DNA of 64,000 nt, from positions 10,004,501 through 10,068,500 of the forward strand of contig JANTQA010000012.1 in the NCBI GenBank assembly GCA_027625915.1. Reading direction: 5' to 3'. Of the stretch, positions 12,681 through 24,500 are shown one piece after another; positions within the stretch are counted from its first letter, which is position 1; each line of letters opens with the position of its first letter. The position numbers and the translations under genes are program-made. The stretch comes from Anaeramoeba flamelloides. Lineage: Eukaryota > Metamonada > Anaeramoebidae. Below the pieces are notes generated by a model, which searched no databases, had not been told where the DNA came from, and saw only the letters and a program-made list of their open reading frames with translations.

Positions 12681-12757
12681 CATTTTCAATCAAAAATAGA
12701 ACAAAAAGAAATAGAAAAGTCAACACTAAAAGATTTTTTGCAAAATTACTTCTATAA

Positions 12758-12960
12758 TACAGTCAGTTTCACTTTTAAGGCACAAACTTTCAACGAAATT
12801 TAAGGTACAATAAAAATCTCAAATTAAGGCACAAAATTTGGAATTTTTAATTTTTGCAATTTATTTTACTAGAATAAAAAATTTTGTGCCTTAATTTGAG
12901 ATTTTTATTGTGCCTTAAATTTCGTTGAAAGTTTGTGCCTTAAAAGTGAAACTGACTGTA
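12758..12960. mobile_element. Family B foldback MITE, copy B2
   Basis: About 200 bp perfect-looking hairpin: TA-CAGTCAGTTTCACTTTTA on the left, ...TAAAAGTGAAACTGACTG-TA on the right. The arms carry AAGGCACAAACTTTCAACGA, and the centre is an AT-rich loop. It is inserted in the MULE-like remnant. Confidence 0.9.
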
Positions 12961-13001
12961 CAGGGATCAAACGATTTAATCCCGAAATGTGGTTAATTTA
13001 C

Positions 13002-13203
13002 TACAGTCAGTTTCACTTTTAAGGCACAAACTTTCAACGAAATTTAAGGCACATAAAACTCTCAAATTAAGGCACAAAATTTTTAATTATTTTTTTTTAC
13101 AATTTATTTTTACTAGAATTTGAATTTTGTGCCTTAATTTGAGATTTTTATTGTACCTTAAATTTCGTTGAAAGTTTGTGCCTTAAAAGTGAAACTGACT
13201 GTT
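13002..13203. mobile_element. Family B foldback MITE, copy B3
   Basis: Same family and ends as B2, only 41 bp away. The two share nearly all arm positions. The segment between them (12961-13001) is host MULE sequence, so these are two separate insertions rather than one duplicated element. Confidence 0.9.
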
Positions 13204-13335
13204 CAAAAAACAAGAGATTTTTTTTCAAAAATGATTAATGCAACAAACAACCCATTAGAATCCTGGTACAATGTTTTAGGTGGTTCTTTAAATAGATTAA
13301 AGCCTTCTTTAATCAATTTAATTCGAACTTTAAAA

Positions 13336-13873
13336 TAAACCCCAATTCAAAATTTTTAACACACCAAAATTCGATTTGTGAAAAAAAAAAACTTATTTAA
13401 TCAATTCAAGAAGATTTACCAAATTAGAACCATTCACTAATTGAAATGTCAACACTTGTTTATAAATTACAATACTCACAAAACAATAAATAAATAATTA
13501 TCAATACAAATAAATCATGGGTGTGTTAAAAATTTTGGAGAGAGCAAAACAAAAAAATACATTGGTAAATATGTTTAAATTCTATTAGGATTATTGATCG
13601 ATCAAATGGTTAGATACTACCAACTAATTTTATTTGAGTTCTTCTATTTGGAACAACTCAACTTTAACATAATATCAATGGTTCAAAAAAATTTACGATC
13701 CAACGAAACAAATTACGTAATACAAACAATAAAATGAAAAGAAAAACTAAAAAGATGAAAAAATGATTTTCATATTTTTCAAAAATCAAAATTATCTCCA
13801 ATTTCAATGAAATTGTATTATTGTGATTGTTTGGAACGTTTTAGCTGTGTGGAAAATTTTGAATTTTAGTTTA
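13336..13873. mobile_element. Family A mariner-type MITE, copy A2
   Basis: 538 bp, from TAAACCCCAATTCAAAATTT (to ...AACACACC) to its inverse ...GGAAAATTTTGAATTTTAGTTTA. It interrupts the MULE-like remnant after LIRTLK. An inverted internal copy of the end sequence sits at about 13518 (GGGTGTGTTAAAAATTTTGG). Confidence 0.85.
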
Positions 13874-14131
13874 TATTGAATTTAAAAAAAGAACAGACAG
13901 GAGTGCTAAAATTGGAAATTACCAAAAACTTCAAACCAGAACACTTAGATTACCAAACAGAATAAAAAATGACAATTCAATTAAATTGACCAAAGGTATT
14001 AATAAATTACCAATTGAAAAAATCGAATTTTATGGTAAAAGTGCCTACACCTGTAGTGTATGTAAACGAAAGGGGCATACAAAAGCATCAAAATTATGCC
14101 CAGTATACTTCCAAAATTCAAAAAAAAAATA

Positions 14132-15053
14132 ATTTTCATTTCTTTATATTTTTTACAGTTTTTAGTTACTTTACTTTTATTTAAAACAAATACATCAAAA
14201 TAATTCATTGAGGAAATCTTATTAATCTATCTTAAAATCGCTAATAAAAGACTTTTAATACAATTTTTTTTTTTTTTTTTTTTTGAGTCATCCATTATTT
14301 TCTATTTACTCCCCGATATTATTTCAAAAATGTTGTTCATCTTTATTAAATAAAAAAAATATCATGTTTTTTCATTTAAAATCGTTTTAAATATATTATT
14401 AAGTTTCGGTCATTTAAAAAAAAATTCAAGTAAAAATTAAAACTTAAAAAAAAATTGTATTTGATAAATATGTAATTTTAACTTTAAAAATTGACTCTGA
14501 ATACTAGTGTTTCTTAGAAGTTGTTCAAAATGTGTTTTTACATGTTTACTAAATTTTCGGGTATTTTCGATTTTCGGGTATTTTCGGGAATATTTGATAG
14601 ATTCATCAAAAACATAACGACTTTATCTTTGAACTATTTAGACTTTTTATTATAATTCAAATCTGGATTAAAGACAAATAAGAAAATAAATATATTAGTT
14701 GATCAATATCATTTGAAATCTTTTATTTATAACTCGATGAACTTTATGTAAACCGAGGGTACTAAGGGATATATAAATTTATATTTAAATATTTCAATAT
14801 CTTTTGAAAAATTATTGATAATAGTAGATTTTTGTTTCAAATTTGATAAAAAGTATTGAATATTTTTTTTTTTTGCATAAGACAACATCAAAATAGACTT
14901 TTCATTTCAATAGAAATGTCAAATCTTTCAAACTACTATACTACTAAAACCATTTTTATGTGTTTTATAACATGATACCCAAAGCCTATAATAAAATAAT
15001 CCGTAAAAGATTTCATTTTTTTTAAGATTGAATAAATTTTGTGTTCAAATTAA
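14132..15053. other. Intergenic region upstream of RPL14
   Basis: AT-rich, no gene. A small direct repeat, TTTTCGGGTATTTTCG, lies at about 14555-14590. The RPL14 promoter must lie in the 3' part, but I see no diagnostic motif. Confidence 0.4.
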
Positions 15054-15945
15054 ATGTCGTTTTTTGGAAGATTTGTAGAAGCTGGAAGAATTGTTTTAAT
15101 TACATTCGGAAAATATGCTGACAAAATTGCAGTTATTGTTGATATCCTCGATCAAAATAGAGTAAAATTTGATAGATTTTTTTTTTTTTTTATTTGGATT
15201 TCCTTCTCAAAAAGAATTTAAGATTTATGATCTATCCAAGTCCAAATTCAATTCCAAAAAAAAGAAATACAAACCACAAAAAAAGAAAAAGAAAAAAGAA
15301 AAACAAAAAAAAAAAAGAAAAAGAAAAAGAAAAAGAAAAAAGAAAAAGAAAAACCAAAAAGAAGCAAGAATGAAACAAATTTCGATCTTATAAACAACAT
15401 ATTTTTGTTTTAACAAAACCACTCAAATCCTTATTTATTTTTTTGTTTTCTTTCTTTCTAATAACTTCAGGTTCTTATCGATGGACCTTCAACTGTCAAT
15501 GGTATCCCAAGACATGTTATCTCCTTAAAATGGGTGTCTTTAACCAATTTCAAAATTGATATCAAAAGAGGAGCTAAACTCGATGAAGTTGAAAAAAAAT
15601 TCAAAGAAGAAAAGATTGAAGAACAATGGAGCAAAACATCACTTGCTAAAAAACTAAAATTAAAAGACATGAGAGCAAAAATGACTGACTTTGATCGTTT
15701 TAAACTTGGCTTTGCTAAATCAAAGGTTTGTGAATTTTTGTTTTTGTTTGATCCAATTTTTTAAAAGTTTTTAGGTTGTCGCATTAAAAAATTTTTTTTT
15801 TTGCTTTATTCTTTATTCTTTTTCATTTTCTTTTTCTTTTTTATTAATTTTTATAAACAATCCCTTTTTTGTTATCTTTTAATCTTATTAGAGAAAAGCA
15901 ATTCTTGGTGCAGAAATTAAAAGACTCATGAAAAATCAAAAGTAA
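15054..15945 (+). CDS. RPL14: 60S ribosomal protein L14 (eL14)
   Basis: Three exons: 15054-15161, 15471-15725 and 15892-15945. Both introns are GT-AG in phase 0, and together the exons encode 138 aa. The protein starts MSFFGRFVEAGRIVLITFGK. It contains KIAVIVDILDQNR then VLIDGP across the first junction, and KMTDFDRFKL near the C-terminus. These are the hallmarks of eL14: human RRFVEVGRVAYVSFG, VDVIDQNRALVDGP and AKMTDFDRFKV. It is a structural protein of the large ribosomal subunit. Length is typical of the conserved part of the family; it lacks the long Ala/Lys C-terminal tail of mammals. Intron 1 (309 bp) contains a pure A/G-rich tract (about 15255-15365) of AAAAAG-like repeats, so unspliced reading gives a Lys-rich artefact. 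Splice sites were set by the alignment and by phase. Confidence 0.95.
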
Positions 15946-18900
15946 TAACTTTTTGTTCTGAAAAAAAAAAAAACTTAGATTTAGGGAATCGATTACGATT
16001 TAAAAGTTGTTCAACAAAAACAATTTTTTTTCAGTTTTGCTTTTTGTTTACACCAAATTCAAAATTGTTTCAATTAATTTAGAAGATCAAACGAAAAATT
16101 AAAAACTAAGAATACACCAAATTACACTTTTTTCTTTTTCTTTTTTTTTTTTTTTTTTTTTATTTTTCTTTGCTTTTTATTTTTTTGTTGATTCATTGTT
16201 TTTTTTTCCTGTTCGAAGATTTTTTCTTTTTAAAAAGATCTTTTCCAAACACAAGATTTTAACAATTTCAAATACACCATTTTTTAATTGATTCAAAAAA
16301 ACGACTGATATTATGAACAATTAATTATCAGTCAGTAATCTAATAACCCTTTTCAAATGAACAATAACTAATTAAAAAAACAACCAATTAACTCAAGAAA
16401 TACCAGTTCAGCTTTCAAATGATTGTGTTTCTTCATTTATAATCCAGAACAAATAGTCGATTATTTTACTTTTATTATTACAAGTCTTTTATGATGAATT
16501 ATCAATAAAAATTTATCAAAATTACACTCTATTTACTTTAGAAACTAATTTGATCAATCACAGAAACCCATTTTCAAATGTTATCACATTTATATTTTCA
16601 TTTTAAAGACCAGACAAGATATTGAAATTAATTTTTTTAGTTAGAGACTTACACAAACTATAAAGGAACTATGAATGATTTGTTTTGTCGTAAACCTGAA
16701 TTATTTCAGGTGTACTTGAAAAAAAGTAATTTTTATGATCAATAACCATACAAGATGAAAGAATGATCCTATTTCAAACAAACCACACCAATAACCAAAA
16801 TAAATTTTCCAAAAGATAAGTTTATCCTATTCAATTCTTCGTTGACCATTTCGTAACATTAATTTTTGAATAGACCGATTCCAAAATTAGTTATAAGGAA
16901 ACTTATTTAATTAGAATTACAATAATTTACAAAATGAACTTTTCGGCAACCATGATGACAATATTTATATTTTAACAAAAAAAAAATTTGAAATAAATTC
17001 ATTCTTTCTTTTGAGACAAGAAATTATTTTTTAAGGAGCTAGTATTTTTAAAAAAAATGAAAATCTTGATTAGATCCTCTTAATAATTTTTTTTTTTGTA
17101 TATTATGTTTTGGTTTTATGAAAAGAATGAAATAACATCATCTAAACAATTAATTAATTTGAGTCTCTTTTTTGACATTCAAAATTTCACATATTTCCAA
17201 GATAAAACTAAAAAAAAAGTAACCTATTATTTTTATTGGCAATTCCTTTAATTCTTGAAACTATTGTAATATATTTTTATTTTGGAAAATCTTTCTATTC
17301 AAAAAATTGTTTATTTTGTAATACTTACAATTATTTAATATATCAATACAAATATCAAAAAAAAATATACAAACTTTGTGTATAGGTGTGTAAATAAATG
17401 AAAAATTGAGAGAAGTTTAACAAAAGTTTTTCAATAAAATTGAGATCTATGAAGTAAAACCGTTTGATATTCTTTAAAGTTTTCAAAGTTGTTTTCTTTC
17501 AATTTTCAAAAAAAAATGAAAGAATTAAATGTCAAAAAAATTTTTCAATTTTTTTCTTTGTTTTTGAAGGAAATTGTTTGGCCTTACTAGAAAGAATCTT
17601 TGTAACAATTTTAACTATTTATGTAATATTAAAATTAATTAAGCATTTTTAGGATAAAATTTTCTAATTTCCAAATATCTCCAAGAAAATGTAATTTGAA
17701 TAAATAAAATTTCATCTTAAATAAAAGTAGAATTTATTCATAAAAAAATTTAAATTGTTTTTTTTATTGTAATTTAAGGGAGGAGTTTAGAATTCCTCTT
17801 CTTTGCCCGAATTCCTAAACTTGAATTTAGAAATCGTCAAAAAATTTAAATTGTTTAAAAATTTTAATGATTAAATCAATCCTTATTATCATAAAGGTAT
17901 TATATTATAATCAAATGGATTATGATGATTTTTTGTTAAACTGGAGAATTGTATCATAAAAGAAAAAAAAAAATTCTTGAAATTAATGTTTTTGAAAATA
18001 AAGGGTTGGTATTTATATTGTAATAGTAATGAAAAAAAGCTTTAACGGTGTAAAAAATTATTATAAGTAAGAGAAGCAATAAATTTAAAGCCTTTAATAT
18101 TTAGAAAAAATGGAAGAAAAAAATGACTTCTTTTTTTTATTATTCTAGAAGTTTAAAATACATTCTAGTTGTCCTTAGACTTAAATTTCTGAAAGTAAAT
18201 TTAAGTTTAAAATCATAGATTTCATGATTAGTAATTAATGAAAATATTTTCATCTATTTTGGTTTAAAATCAAATGAGCAATCATTAATAAACTGTTATA
18301 GAATTTGACTTTGAAAAGAATAAATATCCTCAAAAAAATTTAAATGGGTAAAAGAGAAATTTTAAAAAAAGTCAAATTAATTTTAACCAGTAAAAAATAG
18401 CCAATGGAGTAAATTTCCAAAGGTTCTTTTCAATAACAATTTATCAATAATTTTATTGGTTTATTATTTTTAATTCAAAACAAAAATATTTCAGCTCAGT
18501 TGTTGTTTTTATATTTATAAAAGTCTCAAATTTTTAAAAATTAAGTTATATTTATCAAGAATAATTAAATAAATTTTAACAAACATTAACCAAGATCGAA
18601 TATCAATCTCTATAATAAGATTTAAACTTATAAAGAAATTAAAAATTCTTGGCTTTGAACACACATTTCAGGACAAGTAAATTTTTTTATAAATAATAAT
18701 GAAAATATTAATTGGGAAATAGACAACTTAAAATTATTAAATGAAAATCTATACAATTTTCGAAATTTTAATAATTAAGTTTTCTGGGTGGAAACGTCAT
18801 GAATATTTGAAAATTATTATATTTAATAATAATACAAGTAATCTATATATTATAGAGTGTATTCGTTTTGCGAAATCGGTTAAGTTTGGACAGGTATTAT

Positions 18901-21513
18901 AGTGGTTCTATTTAAAATGGAATTCAAACAAATTGTGGAAAATAAAATATATATATTTATTATTTTAAATTCTAGAAAAGCTCACTTCAGTTTATTTTAA
19001 ATTTATTAAATAAAAAGAAAAATTAATAAATTACTTTTTAATTTTTAAAATTACAAAAAAAAAAAACGGTAAAAATTATCTAAAATGAAATCATTATACT
19101 TCAATACTTCAATTAACAACTTTTTCGAATTACCACATATGTATTTTTATTTGTATGATAAGAGGGGAAAAAATCTTATACTAGATGCAATAAAAAACAG
19201 GAATTTAGAAATAAACAAGGATATTGATGATTCTGTATGTGACAACCCAGTATATAAATAAATTCCAATGGTTTCTATTTAGTAATTATTTAAAATTAAC
19301 AAGAAGTTATCAAAACTTAAGAATAATATATTTGATTTTCTTCAAAAGAAAAGACTCGTTATTTTTCATGTAATGTATTAATTATCACCAAAAATTAAGA
19401 GCCTTTGTTGGAATTTTTCAACGAAAAATTAGAAATTATTGAAAGTATCGCAGAATACATGTTTTTTTTTTATTTAAAAAAAATGTAGTACAATATTAGT
19501 TTTTACTCCAATCTTCTAAACACCGGGAAACACAACGGCTTTAAAAGGAAATTAATGTTCTTTCTTCAAAATAAAATAATCAAATAAAAAGAAGAACATT
19601 AAATCTTAGCAAGATCGAAAAAAGTACAACATTCAATACCATTCTTTTCCACACTTTAATAAATATCATTAGCATGTTAATGATAAAAATTTGTTTCATT
19701 TATGAATAGAAAATTTTTCAATGGGAAATTCTTAAAACGTCAAAAATACTTGAAAATAGAACATGTAGTTTGTTATATAATCTGTATTGACTTTAATAAA
19801 TATTTTTTTTCAACTTTTCTTTGCTATTTTGGAATTTTTTGGTTTTTAATTGATGTTTCGATAATTGTTAAATAGTGTTGTATAGTTTTTAATTATTATT
19901 GAAATTAAAAATTTTCAAGAGTGTATTTATTTTTGAAAAATAAGTATATATTTTGATCATAATACTTTACATTCATCAAGATATAATCAAAAAATTTTTT
20001 TCAAAGATCCTTCAAAATATTTTTAACTTCTAATTGAATGAAACCCCAAAGATCTTCATTAGTTATCAATGGGAATTGATATTTTTAATGATTCAGTCCA
20101 CTCTTATTATAACGTAAATTTTATTATTAAACTGTTTGAACAATAAACTTGTAGAATTTGAATTGTATAAAATTTTAGCTCATTAACTTATTTTTCAATT
20201 CTGGAATATTTTTCCATCTAGGATTATTTGTCTCACTCAAAATATATCAAAAAAAAGAGCGTTTATAATAAATAAAGTTCAACAATTATTAGAGATGATT
20301 TTAAGGCTAATTACCAAAAGGTAAAATAAGAAAATAAAGTGAAATTTTTAAATCATATCCTATTCGTAAAAAATTGCAAATTTTTTTTTTTTTTTTTTTA
20401 TTTTTGAAGAGAGAAAATTGCTTTTCTCCTGTGTGCCCTAATTTCTAAACTTTTTTTAAGAAATTTTGTTAAAGAATCAAAAATTGCAAATTTAAGAAAT
20501 TATTTTTTCAAATTTAGATAGCTACAGAACAGTTTTTCATTAAAATCTTTGTCTCTTTTTTGTTGTTGTTATTTTTCAGATTAAACTAAAAGATTTGGTG
20601 ATTATGGATTTTGGTGATAATTTTGTTTAAAGTTGATTGGGTTAGTTCTTAAATAGTGTGATTGAATCTGGAATATTGTAGGAAAATGATTTGTAAAATG
20701 TGCTATTATAAATACTATTTAATTTCGAAAATACAGGGCTTTACTTAACTGTGTTTTTAAGGAATAATAGAATAAATTTTAAAAACAAGAATTAAAAACA
20801 AAAAAACACTATTTAAAAAAAAACAAACAACAATTATTTACAAAAGCAATCCAAACAATTTTCAAAAAAACAAATTAAAACCCCAACAAGGATTATTTAA
20901 CATACTGTTTTGGAATTTTTCAACAAGTTTGAATTTCATTGAAAAGATAACACACAACTCTAATACAAAAAAATTTTCATTCAGATAAAATACTAATGTG
21001 ATAGATTTGTGATTATTTCAACACTTATCACCCAAAAAAAAAAGCATCACACATAATCAATTTTCAATAAAGTACTTGATCTTAATAACAAAAACTTTTG
21101 AATTTCTGAACTCTAAAAGTATATTAAGATAAATCACATCGTTTATTAAAAATCGATTACTAAAAAATGGATTATCCTAGTAAAAAAGCGTAGAGTGGAG
21201 TCTCAGAAAATTATCAAATAATATTTTTCCCCTCTGATAGTGGATGGGAACGATAATTTTAAAAATAAAAAGATAATTAAAAAAAAAAAAAACAAATAAA
21301 CAATTAATTTAAAAAAAAATAGGGATTATCAAGATGTAAATTTTTATTATTAAATTTATTCCTAAAGAACGATAAAATAATTAAAAAAGGTTTTTCATTT
21401 CACAAAAGAAAGGAAGAATTAAAATGAATACCCAAAAAATAAAAAAGTAAAAAGTAAAAAGTAAAAAGAAAAAAATAAAAAAACAATAAATAAGAAAAAA
21501 CAAAAGAAACTGC
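15946..21513. other. 5.5 kb gene-poor region
   Basis: Extremely AT-rich, with poly-T runs (about 16140-16160 and 20384-20399) and no recognised element ends. TTTAAGGGAGGAGTTTAGAA at about 17776-17795 resembles a family E end, but no partner was found. Only a 58-codon frame at 19085 has balanced composition. Confidence 0.4.
19085..19261 (+). CDS. Small ORF, doubtful
   Basis: ATG to TAA, 58 aa, beginning MKSLYFNTSINNFFELPHMY and ending DDSVCDNPVYK. It has more varied amino-acid use than the homopolymer-driven frames around it, and no stop in 177 bp of AT-rich DNA. I recognise no family. It could be a small gene, an exon, or a chance frame. Confidence 0.2.
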   Translation: MKSLYFNTSINNFFELPHMYFYLYDKRGKNLILDAIKNRNLEINKDIDDSVCDNPVYK

Positions 21514-24500
21514 TTAAAAACGGATACCTTTACGTGAGAATTGGAAATGATTAAATTCTTCATTTAATTGTACGATTAATTTTAATTTTCTGGAAGTTTT
21601 GAAAACAAAGGCGTTACCGTAATATTTATTGTTTATTTTAAAAGAAATTCTTTTTATATTATTTTTTCTTTTCTTAGCATCAATGATCATAACAACCTTA
21701 TCTGCTGGTATACATTTTTCACCATAAAACCCTGATTCCTTTTTGTTGCTAATGTATCTATACCCACCCTTTTGCGTGAGTTGCCAAATGAATGAAGTTG
21801 GTGATTGCTGGGAAGAAGCTGTCAGATCTTGCATTATTTCGACACCGATCCCAGCGCAGGTAGGATTAAAATAATAAGAGAAGATGTCATTTTCTATTGT
21901 ACTTATTCCATAAACCTTCCCCTCGCCTAAGCCATGGTAGCTTACTGCTGTGCTATTATCTGAATATAGTATCCCGCCTGTTCCCAAATCCGAGTCAAAA
22001 CCAAAGATGGATTGGACGATGCCCCTATAGAGGATGTCTGCTTGCTCTCTCGAAAAGCGTATATCCAAGTTTTCAATTTCTTCCTCGCCCCTTTCGCATT
22101 CACCTAAGAATTTATGGTTGTAATAGGTGGGTAGGCTTAGTTTCTTTTGCGATACACAATCCAAGATTGTCGATTTCCTTCGATCACTATTTTTCATAAA
22201 GATCAATCCTCCTTCTCCCCAGGGCGTATGAGCCTTTAGGCATGTTTTACATCTTAGCAATTTATGCCATACCAAATTTGTCCAAGTGGGGAATTTCAGC
22301 TGTAGCTTTCTAATTTTGCTCGTTTTGACTCTGATCCAGTACAATTTGAATTTTTTGGATTTGCACTCTGGGCATATCCTATATTTGTGCTCGCTCGATT
22401 CCTTCCTTTTTGGGAAAATTAGACAGTTTCTACATTGGGAGCAATTTGGTCTTGTCTGCTCTGTATAGCACCCGTGCAACTCGCATGACGGGAAAACTGC
22501 GAATTTGCAGTTCTTTTCTTGGCATATCAATAAGGAGATCTTTTTATACTTTTTTTGAACGAAAATGCTTTTCCTTTTGTACTTGTAATTTGTGGTGTTA
22601 CTTTGTCCCTCGTTCCCGCTTTCATAATCACTTCCACTTTCGTTATCTAATTTAGTTTTATAACCAGAGTTATTTCCGGATTTTTCTTTGCTGTAATTCG
22701 TTGGTATACGTTGCTTAACCCTTTCCAATTCAGTAACAGAAATTTTGATCGTCTTATGTAATATTAAAAAATCTGCGATCTTTTCAAATTTTAAGATCTG
22801 CAGCGAAGGCTGTGAAAAACTGATTTTTTGTGAATACACACGTGATTTGTCGTTGACAGTGATTCGAAAGTTAACTTTTTGCTCCTGAAAATTCTTTTTC
22901 AAATTCCCAGTGATCGTAATGCCCATCCATTTTTTGCTCGTTTTTTGAATTTTCAATTTCCAATTGGTATTTAGTGCAATGAAGCTATCAGAAAACACTT
23001 TTGAAAAATACTTTTTTTCAAACTTTGTGATATCAAATGTCCATTCTTGTTCCTTTGGGTTGAATTTTTTAACTGTTAGCACTTGCTCCATTGAAAACCT
23101 TAATTCAAACTGCTTCTTTGGCAGCAGGTTTAATTGGAACGCATTTGATACGCCGACACCTTCATATTTATTGTGGTCGGTTAATAGTTTTTCTTCAGTT
23201 ATTTTTTTATACGATACAGACCAAGTGAACCTTACTCGGTTTTGTAAATTATTCCGTTTGCTTTGCCCCTTCCAGCTTCTCTTGCCACTCCTCTTACGAT
23301 TTCTATTTCTGCCCCTACTCCCCCGCCGATTCCTACTGCCACTGCGCTTTCCCTTTGCGTTTTTTCCACGTTCAAAATCGGAATTAGATCCAGATTCGAT
23401 TTCGTTGCCAGTGCTACTATGGCTATCGCTATCCGTCTCTTCGTCCTTACTAATTTCATTTTCGCCATAAGAATCCTCATCGATCCCATCATCACTCTCG
23501 CCATAGGCCCCATCAGAACTGCCATCAGAATAGCTATTTTTTATTTTATTTTTCATCCCGCCGTTCTGCTCGTTGGTGTAGCTATTTGCCTTGTTGATAC
23601 GCCTATATTGATCATCGATTGGTAATTGCATAACACCAAAGGAATTGTTCCCACTATATTTTAAGAACAGTTGCCAGTTTTGCTTTAGGAATTTGAAATT
23701 TTCTGTTTCAAGAATATGGAAAAATTTGAAAACCTGAGGCACGATCAAGGACCATTCGCCATTCGTTGGTGACTTCTTCAAGGGTATTGGAGAAATTAAT
23801 CCAAATTTTAATCTGATCACTGCCTTTTTTTTTGCCTTTTCATAGCTCATCAATGGATCCTTTAAAGTTTTCTTTTTCCGAAGCAAATCAAATGTCTGGT
23901 AGACCTGCTTATAATTATAATGTGCCTCCATCACAAAGGTTTTGCGGACAAATTCTGGATATTCCTTTTTCAGTTTATTTTTTGAAAAGTATCTTTGGAT
24001 CGAGCCAAACAGTACCATCTGTTTGACATTCTTTTGCCCCTTTCGACTTCGTTGCCTTTTCTCCAAGCAGATTTGATATTCAATCCCATTTTCATTAAAG
24101 ATGTCTGAATAAATTTCTTCAAAAAATTCGAAACGATTTGAAAAATCCACCTCAAAAATGTGTTTGTCAATCATTCGAGCTGGCGGCGCCTTCATAAAGT
24201 GAATAGATAATGTGCCCTTAGTGGGGATTATATTTGAAAATTGCAATTCGACAAATGTATTAATTCGATCAAAAATATGAAATTCAGTTTTTATTTCATC
24301 ATTGATTTCCAATCGGATTTGAATCGCGATTCTTTTATGAATCGTATTTGCTTCAACTTTGATTTTTTTGCTCGAATTGCCCAGCAATAAAAGTCGAAAG
24401 GATGTTTCTAAATAATCAAAATTAATAATTTCATTATTTTGCTTGTTGTCATTGATATTATTATTAATATCGTTATTATTGTTCTCATTGCCCTTTTCAT

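Larger units (their letters stand above)
12684..14131 (+). pseudogene. MULE-like transposase C-terminal remnant split by three MITEs
   Basis: Four coding-like blocks on + follow one another between insertions. Block 1 (about 12684-12757) reads KDFLQNYFYN. Block 2 (12961-13001) reads GIKRFNPEMWLIY. Block 3 (about 13204-13335) reads FFSKMINATNNPLESWYNVL and then LKPSLINLIRTLK. Block 4 (13874-14131) has KIGNYQKL and ends in a zinc knuckle, CSVCKRKGHTKASKLC (C-x2-C-x4-H-x6-C), then Lys-rich to TAA. The order 'YF...P-E-x-W...TNN-x-x-E-x-W...' is that of MULE/FLYWCH-type transposases after the catalytic core. MITEs B2, B3 and A2 fill the three gaps. No catalytic core is seen upstream, where a stop closes the frame, so this is a dead relic. 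The MULE assignment comes from motif recall and is moderately sure. Confidence 0.6.

Noticed and set aside
15169-15393. Lys-rich frame on +
   Set aside because: It is intron 1 of RPL14, a purine-rich tract between proven exons.
22964-23625. Long open frames antisense to, or out of frame with, the EF-hand gene
   Set aside because: They lie wholly inside a convincing coding region and have Leu/Ser/Phe-rich shadow composition with no motif.
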